Assembly (NCBI GenBank): GCA_943359525.1
Contig: CALRHV010000007.1
Coordinates: forward strand, 1 to 45,548
Reading direction: 5' to 3'
DNA length: 45,548 bases
From: Candidatus Uhrbacteria bacterium
GTDB lineage: Bacteria > Patescibacteriota > Patescibacteriia > UBA9934
The position numbers were made by a program, and so were the translations under genes. Of this stretch, positions 28,576-34,950 are shown in pieces (position 1 is the first letter of the stretch; each line of letters starts with the position of its first letter). The notes under the pieces are model-generated. The model was given only the letters and a program-made list of their open reading frames with translations, had not been told where the DNA came from and ran no database searches.

Positions 28576-29405
28576 CATACGACGTTGCAGTCATCATGGT
28601 GTCGTACAACAAAATCGTTGACGAGTGTTTGCCGTCGGTAAAACGTGCAATTGCGGCATCGCCACTGAAAATTGCATTTGTTCTTGTGGACAACGGATCG
28701 CCGGATTTGTGTGCACATGAATTAGTGAAAGAGCATTTGCCGAATGCGACAATTATTCTTCGCGACAAAAATTACGGCTTTGGAAGCTCCTGCAATCGTG
28801 CGGCACAGGAGGTTGGTGCTGAGTTTTTCTTTCTTTTAAACCCAGACACCGTTCTGGTCGATGAGACGATTTTTGATCGCTTGCACGCGTTCATGCTCGA
28901 GAAACCGTGGACGGGAATTGTTGCTCCGCGTATTCACCATCTTACCGGCGAGCTGCAAGAAACGCATCGTCGATTTCCAAAATGGTACATGCCGATTGTT
29001 CAGCGAACTATGCTGGCGAATACGGCGTTTGGGCAAAAATATGCAGATCATTTTTTGATGCGAGAACGCGTCCTGCGGGATAGGCGACTTGTGGATTGGG
29101 TGCAGGGCTCTGCGATGTTCATTTCTTCCTCGCTGTATAAAGAACTCGGGGGATTCGATGACCAGTTTTGGATGTACTTTGAAGACATCGATTTGTGTCG
29201 TAGGGCGTGGGAGCATCATCGTCCGGTGTATTATTTCCCAGATGTCGTCTTGCATCACGCGTACGGGAAGGCTTCGGCGACTCCCGGCGGATATATCAAA
29301 AATCTTTTCACCAATCGTCCACTCCGAGCACATATCATGAGTTGGTTGCGATATCAGTGGAAGTGGCGCCCGTTTACAGGGAAGGCGATTGCAACAAAAA
29401 TGTAG
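28572..29405 (+). CDS. GT2 glycosyltransferase
   Basis: VAVIMVSYNKIVDECLPSV...VLVDNGSPD...NYGFGSSCNRAAQEVGAEFFFLLNPDT. Confidence 0.93.
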   Translation: MTYDVAVIMVSYNKIVDECLPSVKRAIAASPLKIAFVLVDNGSPDLCAHELVKEHLPNATIILRDKNYGFGSSCNRAAQEVGAEFFFLLNPDTVLVDETIFDRLHAFMLEKPWTGIVAPRIHHLTGELQETHRRFPKWYMPIVQRTMLANTAFGQKYADHFLMRERVLRDRRLVDWVQGSAMFISSSLYKELGGFDDQFWMYFEDIDLCRRAWEHHRPVYYFPDVVLHHAYGKASATPGGYIKNLFTNRPLRAHIMSWLRYQWKWRPFTGKAIATKM

Positions 29406-29408
29406 CGT

Positions 29409-30506
29409 ATGCCTCCAAAAGTCGTTGTGCAGATCATCACGTATCGCACGGAGGGAATCGAGTCCGAGCTCGACGAGCTTTTCGATAGTCTTGCGAGGGT
29501 TCGTGCGCCAGAAGGTGGTTGGGTTCTTGCGATTATCGACCAGCCATCGGCACTCGGAAATCTTCGAGAATATTTGGAATCGAAAGTAAAACCTCGGAGC
29601 GGAATCGATCTCCCCGAAGTTGTTTGTGTTTTTAGCGATGAGAACGATGGCTTCGCCGGTGGACATGTAAAACTGTACGAATCGGTGCGCGATCGGAACG
29701 CAGAGTTTGTGTATCTTCTTAACCAAGATGCGCACGTTGATGCGAACTTTTTGACGTCGATCGTGCAATACGCAGAATCGAATCCCAATTCGGTGATTAT
29801 CCAGTCACGAATCATGCGCGCGCAGAATCCCGATCAGTACAACTCTGCCGGAAACGCAATGCACTTCCTTGGATTCGGATTCTCGTTAAAGAATGGGGAA
29901 GTGCGCGAGGGGGAGTTAGGAGGGGATTTCTTCTACGCCTCCGGTGCCGGCATGCTTATCCGTTCATCGATTATCGACCAGATCGGCGGCATGTTCGATC
30001 CGTTGTACTTCATGTATCACGACGACGTGGACATTTCTTGGCGCGCGCGGCTTGCGGGTTTCGATATTAAATTCGCTGACGATTCCGTTATCTATCATCG
30101 CTACGAATTTTCACGCAGCATGAAGAAGTTTTTTTGGATGGAACGCAATCGTCATCTCACGAATTTGTGTAATTATCAGATCGGAACCCTCCTCTTTATC
30201 GCGCCGCCGATGATTGTCATGGAGCTCGGCACGTTGCTTTTTGCCTTCCGATCGGGTTGGTGGAAGGAAAAGCTTCGATCGTGGGCGTTTTTTGGGAAGC
30301 GATCCACGTGGCAATACATCATTGAACGCCGTCTGCTCATTCGATCCCTCCGCGTCCAATCAGACCGGGACATGTTGGAACACATGACGGGCGTCATCAC
30401 CGCCCAGGAAACCGAGAACCCAATCATGAATTTCGTCGTAAATCCGGTCATGAACGCGTATTTTTGGGTATTAAAGAAACTTTTAAAGTTCGTCATCCCC
30501 GCGTAG
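29409..30506 (+). CDS. GT2 glycosyltransferase; last codons lie inside repeat R4
   Basis: DENDGFAGGHVKLYESVRDRNAEFVYLLNQDAHVD; ends ...LLKFVIPA* within GTCATCCCCGCGTAG. Confidence 0.9.
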   Translation: MPPKVVVQIITYRTEGIESELDELFDSLARVRAPEGGWVLAIIDQPSALGNLREYLESKVKPRSGIDLPEVVCVFSDENDGFAGGHVKLYESVRDRNAEFVYLLNQDAHVDANFLTSIVQYAESNPNSVIIQSRIMRAQNPDQYNSAGNAMHFLGFGFSLKNGEVREGELGGDFFYASGAGMLIRSSIIDQIGGMFDPLYFMYHDDVDISWRARLAGFDIKFADDSVIYHRYEFSRSMKKFFWMERNRHLTNLCNYQIGTLLFIAPPMIVMELGTLLFAFRSGWWKEKLRSWAFFGKRSTWQYIIERRLLIRSLRVQSDRDMLEHMTGVITAQETENPIMNFVVNPVMNAYFWVLKKLLKFVIPA

Positions 30507-30518
30507 GCGGGGATCCAG
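30492..30518 (-). repeat. 27-bp dispersed palindromic repeat, copy R4
   Basis: GTCATCCCCGCGTAGGCGGGGATCCAG, identical to R2. Confidence 0.9.
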
Positions 30519-30531
30519 AGTGTTTAAAATA

Positions 30532-30557
30532 TGGATCCCCGCCTACGCGGGGATGAC
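30532..30557 (+). repeat. Dispersed palindromic repeat, copy R5, inverted partner of R4
   Basis: TGGATCCCCGCCTACGCGGGGATGAC; 26-nt perfect inverted repeat with R4, 14-nt loop. Confidence 0.9.
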
Positions 30558-30607
30558 AGGTGAACTCACCATTTCGCTAATCTCAGCCACTTTCTCTGCT
30601 TTTCCCC

Positions 30608-30636
30608 TTGAAAAAAGGCCATTTTTGTGCTATAGT
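30608..30636 (+). promoter_or_regulatory. Sigma70-type promoter
   Basis: TTGAAA-17 nt-TATAGT upstream of the 30691 gene. Confidence 0.75.
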
Positions 30637-30690
30637 TATTCGTCACAGTGACTCAAAACCCCGGCCATTTGGCCATTCTCCAGGTACTTC

Positions 30691-31011
30691 ATGTTCAATC
30701 TTCTCTGGCACATTGCCTTCGTTGCTCTACCCTTTCTTGGATTGGTGTTGGGGCACGAGGTCTTCTTCCCTTCCGCAGAAACGAGGGAGGATAAATATCT
30801 TGAGAGCTTGCCGAAGCGCTTCGTGATCGCCACGGTGGTCATGCTCGTCCTAGCGGGGAACATGTATAGCGTGCCCTCCCTCAACGTCGTGTTCATCGGC
30901 GAGCGCCACGAAACGCGTATGCTGCTCGGAACGTTCCTCGGTCCGGTTCTCTACGTCGTCAGCCTCTTGGTGAATGGCGTGCTGAAGATCGTCTCGCGCA
31001 GCACGATCTAG
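30691..31011 (+). CDS. Small membrane protein, unknown function
   Basis: 106 aa, hydrophobic segments, strong promoter upstream, two hairpins downstream. Confidence 0.7.
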   Translation: MFNLLWHIAFVALPFLGLVLGHEVFFPSAETREDKYLESLPKRFVIATVVMLVLAGNMYSVPSLNVVFIGERHETRMLLGTFLGPVLYVVSLLVNGVLKIVSRSTI

Positions 31012-31075
31012 CCCGTCACGTTTCACCCTCCCGCGGGGGCCGAGGACATCACTCGGCCGCCTGTCATCAACACGC

Positions 31076-31122
31076 GCACCCGGTGCGGCAGAGCCCTGAC
31101 GCTCGCCGCGTCGGGTGCTTTT
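31076..31122 (+). terminator. Rho-independent terminator
   Basis: GCACCCG...CGGGTGC followed by TTTT; a second hairpin GGCCGAG-GACATCA-CTCGGCC lies at 31038-31058. Confidence 0.75.
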
Positions 31123-31181
31123 GGTTACAATGCTTTCTTTGTTTTACGTTGATGTTCGATTTGTCGTAGTACAATAGTGTC

Positions 31182-31700
31182 ATGAAACGCCCGCCGAAAA
31201 TTCTTTGGGTGCTTGCCTCGTTTTCTGGTGTTGCTGCGATTGCGGTGTTTGCGTGGTTTGGATATTTCTCTGAATATTTTCTTTCTCAGATGAGCGATGG
31301 GGAATTCTCGTCGCAGTCTGCGTTGCTTCCTCCACGTTGGCAGACGTATCGTTCTGATGTGTGGAGTGTAGGACATCCATCAGATTTTGAGGCGCACACA
31401 CGAGCTGACGGTGCGGTGCGGTTTCTACCGAGTGGAGCAGTGGAAAAGAAAACATATTTTCTTGTTACGCAAGAATCAACAACGCTCGACGCATACAGAA
31501 TTGCTCGCGATGCGGAAGGATTTCTTGCGCCAACCGATGTGATGATCTCGAATTACGCAGCGGCAAAATACGTCATTGGCAACAACCACACCGAATACGT
31601 TGTTTCGTATCACGACGGCGTTATTATCGTTTCTTCCGACGACATCGATGACGAAACTATCGCGATTATGTTCGCGACGTTTACCATCAAGACGGAATAG
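31182..31700 (+). CDS. Membrane-anchored hypothetical protein
   Basis: N-terminal TM (ILWVLASFSGVAAIAVFAWFGYF), soluble C-terminal domain. Confidence 0.65.
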   Translation: MKRPPKILWVLASFSGVAAIAVFAWFGYFSEYFLSQMSDGEFSSQSALLPPRWQTYRSDVWSVGHPSDFEAHTRADGAVRFLPSGAVEKKTYFLVTQESTTLDAYRIARDAEGFLAPTDVMISNYAAAKYVIGNNHTEYVVSYHDGVIIVSSDDIDDETIAIMFATFTIKTE

Positions 31701-31823
31701 AACGCCTTCCTTTGGCCCATTTTCGACTCAGATCATCGGAAACTTCTTCAACGTACCAAGAAGTACGTCTCAGAAGCTTTCCTCGATCTTCATCGAAACT
31801 GGTCACAAATTAAGGCGTTCTAT
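31697..31823. repeat. 127-nt rod-like foldback element between convergent genes
   Basis: Perfect 12-bp ends ATAGAACGCCTT/AAGGCGTTCTAT; central ACGTAC-CAAGAA-GTACGT; intermediate GAAA-CTTCT/AGAAG-C-TTTC. Confidence 0.7.
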
Positions 31824-31831
31824 ATCGGTTC

Positions 31832-33022
31832 TTACTGCGTCAATGCGACCTTCCAGATTCCAGTGATTCCGTCCACGGTGCCGAAGAAGGTGAGACTCTT
31901 TCCAGTGGTGTCTGGCCACATGTTTACAATGGATGCGCCTTCTACGAGTGTTGTTGTGGTTCGTGTTTCGTATTTTTCACGTTCGATAGCAATGATTTTC
32001 GATGCGGTAGCAAAAAAGAGCGCGCGGTCGCTAGAATGCCAGGCAAGCGCAAGAATCGGTTCGCTTTGTCGTGCAATGAATATACGTTCGCCGGTTTGCG
32101 GATTGTAGATGTCTATTTCGTTTCCATCGGATGCTGCAAGAAGATTGTCTGTTGGACTTTCGGAAAGCAACGCGGTTGCGAGGTCGATTTGTGTGACGAA
32201 TTGTGTTTTGAGGTTCACAAGATACGCGCGGTCTCGAGTGTCTTTGAGAATGGCGATGGTCGAATTTCGGAAGGCGACGGTGTACGTGCTCGACGAAAGG
32301 AGAGTGACAAGTGCATCGGTACTGGTCAGCCGCATTTCAACATTCGATCCGTTATCAATGAAGGAATATTCGGGAAGCGCGTTCATTGCATCGACAACTT
32401 CATCTTTGTTGAGCAAGGTACCCGTCTCTGTATTGATAGCCATGGTGTCGTGCGGGAGCTCGTCATCGACGGTGAGCAGAAGCGTCGACTGGTCGTTATT
32501 GAGCTCGATGTGTGTGATTGCGTCCCCAACATCGTCAGAGAGTTTTCGTTGTAATCGTGTCACGGTGTCGTATCGCCATACCTCATGCACACGACCGGAT
32601 TCAACGAGGAGATACACGAATCGTCCACTCCGATCGCCAACAACAGAGAGCGCATTTTCTTCAAGGAGAAGCGTCGGTTTTGCGTCGGAGAATAAGAGGG
32701 CTGTGATATATGTTGTTGATCCACTGCCAACATGAACATGCTGGTTCCATGATCGGTATCCAGTTTTTTGTAGGAGAACATCGTAATCGTCTGGGGTGAG
32801 GCGTTGCGCAACGTACGGCGTTTTCTCAGCGATGAGCGCGTTGTTCATTGTAACGCTGGCGCCGCGGGGCAATGTGGTGATAGCGATAACTCCCGTTCGT
32901 TGCACGCGAAATGTTGTGAGATTGAGCCGATATCCAGCGGTATACAACACGATCATCGGGGCGCCGATGACGAATATTGTGAGGAAAACAAAGAAAATTC
33001 CATTTCGTACTCGTCGGTGCAT
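31832..33022 (-). CDS. Membrane-anchored protein with PEGA-like domain and beta-propeller-like region
   Basis: N-terminal TM; GVIAITTLPRGASVTMNNALIAEKTPYVAQRLTPDDYDVLLQKTGYRSW is PEGA-like. Confidence 0.75.
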   Translation of the reverse strand: MHRRVRNGIFFVFLTIFVIGAPMIVLYTAGYRLNLTTFRVQRTGVIAITTLPRGASVTMNNALIAEKTPYVAQRLTPDDYDVLLQKTGYRSWNQHVHVGSGSTTYITALLFSDAKPTLLLEENALSVVGDRSGRFVYLLVESGRVHEVWRYDTVTRLQRKLSDDVGDAITHIELNNDQSTLLLTVDDELPHDTMAINTETGTLLNKDEVVDAMNALPEYSFIDNGSNVEMRLTSTDALVTLLSSSTYTVAFRNSTIAILKDTRDRAYLVNLKTQFVTQIDLATALLSESPTDNLLAASDGNEIDIYNPQTGERIFIARQSEPILALAWHSSDRALFFATASKIIAIEREKYETRTTTTLVEGASIVNMWPDTTGKSLTFFGTVDGITGIWKVALTQ

Positions 33023-33167
33023 GGAGAAAGTATAGCAGAATCGGCGCGTTGGTTCGACGGTTCGTTGTGTGATAGGATGAAAGTAATCCCATGTGCACGT
33101 TGTTTATCCACGTGGCCTTGAGGCGAGGGAGGGATCGCCCAGGTAGTCTGCGTAAAGCATATATTTT

Positions 33168-33491
33168 ATGCTCGATAAGAAAGATATTCAGTTTCTGGAA
33201 AAGATGTTCGCGAAGGTCACTGAAAATATGGTAACCAAGGACATGCTTCGCGACGCGCTTCACGAGAACAATGAAATTTTCGGTCATCAGTTGAGGCGCG
33301 AAATGCGTGATGAAATTCATGCCGTGGTGAACGGAGCCGTTTTTGCATCGGAAAAACGCCTTACAAAGCTCATCATGGATACAAAAGAAGAAATTCTCGA
33401 CGGCGTGGCCGATATCATTGGCAACGAAATCATTCCCCAAATCGACGATCTCGAAGTCCGGACCCTTCGATTAGAACACCGAGTTGCGTAG
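33168..33491 (+). CDS. Small coiled-coil protein, paralog of 38285-38608
   Basis: 107 aa; shares RDEIHAVVNGAVFASEKR-type block with the 38285 ORF. Confidence 0.7.
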   Translation: MLDKKDIQFLEKMFAKVTENMVTKDMLRDALHENNEIFGHQLRREMRDEIHAVVNGAVFASEKRLTKLIMDTKEEILDGVADIIGNEIIPQIDDLEVRTLRLEHRVA

Positions 33492-33519
33492 ATTCCATTG
33501 AAAACATCGCTAATATTCG

Positions 33520-33540
33520 CCGAAAAGCTTGACTTTTCGG
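33520..33540 (+). promoter_or_regulatory. Hairpin overlapping the -35 of the DGR target promoter
   Basis: CCGAAAAG-CTTGA-CTTTTCGG. Confidence 0.6.
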
Positions 33541-33557
33541 CCATTTTTTGCTATAGT
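33529..33557 (+). promoter_or_regulatory. Sigma70-type promoter of the DGR target gene
   Basis: TTGACT-17 nt-TATAGT. Confidence 0.75.
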
Positions 33558-33602
33558 GTAGTGGTGACTTCACTGCATTCTTCCCCCTCCCCGGAGCCTT
33601 CA

Positions 33603-34109
33603 ATGGACCTTTCCACCGCCACTTCCCTCGTTGTCGACCTGTTCTCCGATACCAGCCTTTACGGCATCAACAAGCGGGAGAAGCTCCTGGCGCTCCTCGC
33701 CGAGAAGCCCCCGATCGGCGGCGTCATCGTGCGTCTGCTGACGCTTGATCCCAAGTTCGACTACGTGAACCCCAACATCATCGACGCGAACTTCCCAACC
33801 ACCGTGGAGCCATCCCTCGAGGGAGCTCGGCTCGACAAGATGGTCGGTTCCCGTGAGTCCATCCTCGCGCAGCTCAAGCAGGACAACCGTCGCGCGGCCA
33901 ACGCGGCAGAGCTTCTTCTCTACGGGGTGAAGAATCCCGAAGAGCAGAGGAAGTACTGGATCTGGGCTCTGGCTCAGGTCTGGGTTGGTCCCGACGATCG
34001 TCACGGGTACGCAGTCGTGCTGGGCGTGAGCGGCGGCGAGCGGGTCGCGCGCCTCAACGATGTCGCGGGCGTGAGTGCCTACGATCGCATCCTCTCCTTC
34101 CCGCTGTAG
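33603..34109 (+). CDS. DGR target (variable) protein
   Basis: C-terminal 134 nt is the VR; protein ends WVGPDDRHGYAVVLGVSGGERVARLNDVAGVSAYDRILSFPL; start at MDLSTATSL within ORF 33498..34109. Confidence 0.88.
   Translation: MDLSTATSLVVDLFSDTSLYGINKREKLLALLAEKPPIGGVIVRLLTLDPKFDYVNPNIIDANFPTTVEPSLEGARLDKMVGSRESILAQLKQDNRRAANAAELLLYGVKNPEEQRKYWIWALAQVWVGPDDRHGYAVVLGVSGGERVARLNDVAGVSAYDRILSFPL
33976..34109 (+). repeat. DGR variable repeat (VR)
   Basis: Ungapped 134-nt match to TR; 16 of 16 mismatches before the 3' conserved block are at TR adenines. Confidence 0.95.
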
Positions 34110-34121
34110 AGTTCGGCGCTT

Positions 34122-34164
34122 GGAACCTTGGGTTCTCGGCGCTGGTGCTCAAACCCTTGGTTCC
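34122..34164 (+). other. Stem-loop/cruciform just downstream of VR
   Basis: GGAACCttGGGTT (34122-34134) / AACCCttGGTTCC (34152-34164), 12 nt after VR. Confidence 0.6.
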
Positions 34165-34169
34165 TACGG

Positions 34170-34200
34170 CCGGGCCTGTCTCACGAAGACGGGCCCGGTT
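34170..34200 (+). terminator. Terminator of the DGR target gene
   Basis: CCGGGCCTGTCT-CACGA-AGACGGGCCCGG then TTT. Confidence 0.8.
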
Positions 34201-34456
34201 TCGCGTTTGATATACTTCTTTTTGGAAAGTAGATGCGAAGGCTTGCGGCTACGGCTTCGAGCGATCGAAATCTGGAAATGATGGAATATGCCAGAAGGCG
34301 TCTTTGCACTGCGAAGCGTCGTGCGCTGTCGTCAATTTCCCAAAACATGAACTCTATTGGTGCAACAATTGGTGAGAGCACGGGCTCCAAAATATATTCA
34401 GCCCGAAGGACTGACGACGGGTGGTGGTATGGATGGTTGTTACACGCATTGGTAGG

Positions 34457-34590
34457 AGGTCTGGGTTAATCCCGACGATCGTCACGAGTACGCAGTCGTG
34501 CTGAACGTGAACGACGGCAAGCGGAACGCGAACCTCAACGATGTCGCGAACGTGAATGCCAACGATCGCATCCTCTCCTTCCCGCAACAG
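34457..34590 (+). repeat. DGR template repeat (TR)
   Basis: A-rich at variable codons (AAC/AAT) relative to VR; not in an ORF in the VR frame. Confidence 0.95.
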
Positions 34591-34600
34591 GGTTTATGAT

Positions 34601-34629
34601 CATTCCTGGCGAGAATATCGTCAGGAATG
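34601..34629. terminator. Strong hairpin 3' of TR and at the avd stop codon
   Basis: CATTCCTGGCGA-GAATA-TCGTCAGGAATG. Confidence 0.65.
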
Positions 34630-34950
34630 TTCTTTTACGAAGGCTATCCATCCTCCGAGCGCTTTTCCAACTTCGATGAGTGGAGCAGAGAGGGAATGGT
34701 ATTTCTTTGTGTCAATGAATTTGAGCTCCCAGGCCGTGGTGATAAAGAACTTCAAAGCATCAAATTTTACGCTCGTTTGCCGCAGGATGAGAAGCTTTTC
34801 ATTTCTGGGGCTGTAGGCCGCGAGAAAGATGCCTTCAAGAACATCACAAAAAAGCAGATCAATTTTTGTGCCGAGGGTATATCGCGAAACCCTTGGAAAG
34901 TTTATGAGAATGCCTTGCCAAGATTGATAAAGACTATTGAGTGTATGCAA
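34621..34950 (-). CDS. avd: Avd-like DGR accessory protein (four-helix bundle), antisense to TR-RT
   Basis: LYQSWQGILINFPRVSRYTLGTKIDLLF...AAYSPRNEKLLILRQTSVKFDALKFFITTAWELKFIDTKKYHSLSAPLIEVGKALGGWIAFVKE; start uncertain because of a G10 tract. Confidence 0.85.
   Translation of the reverse strand: MHTLNSLYQSWQGILINFPRVSRYTLGTKIDLLFCDVLEGIFLAAYSPRNEKLLILRQTSVKFDALKFFITTAWELKFIDTKKYHSLSAPLIEVGKALGGWIAFVKEHS

Noticed and set aside
21069-30557. 27-bp repeats as a CRISPR array
   Set aside because: Copies are dispersed, palindromic and in both orientations, with no regular spacers or cas genes.
34181-34469. Short ORFs (34233..34469 plus; 34181..34390 minus) between VR and TR
   Set aside because: No recognisable domain; the region more likely holds the TR RNA promoter/leader.
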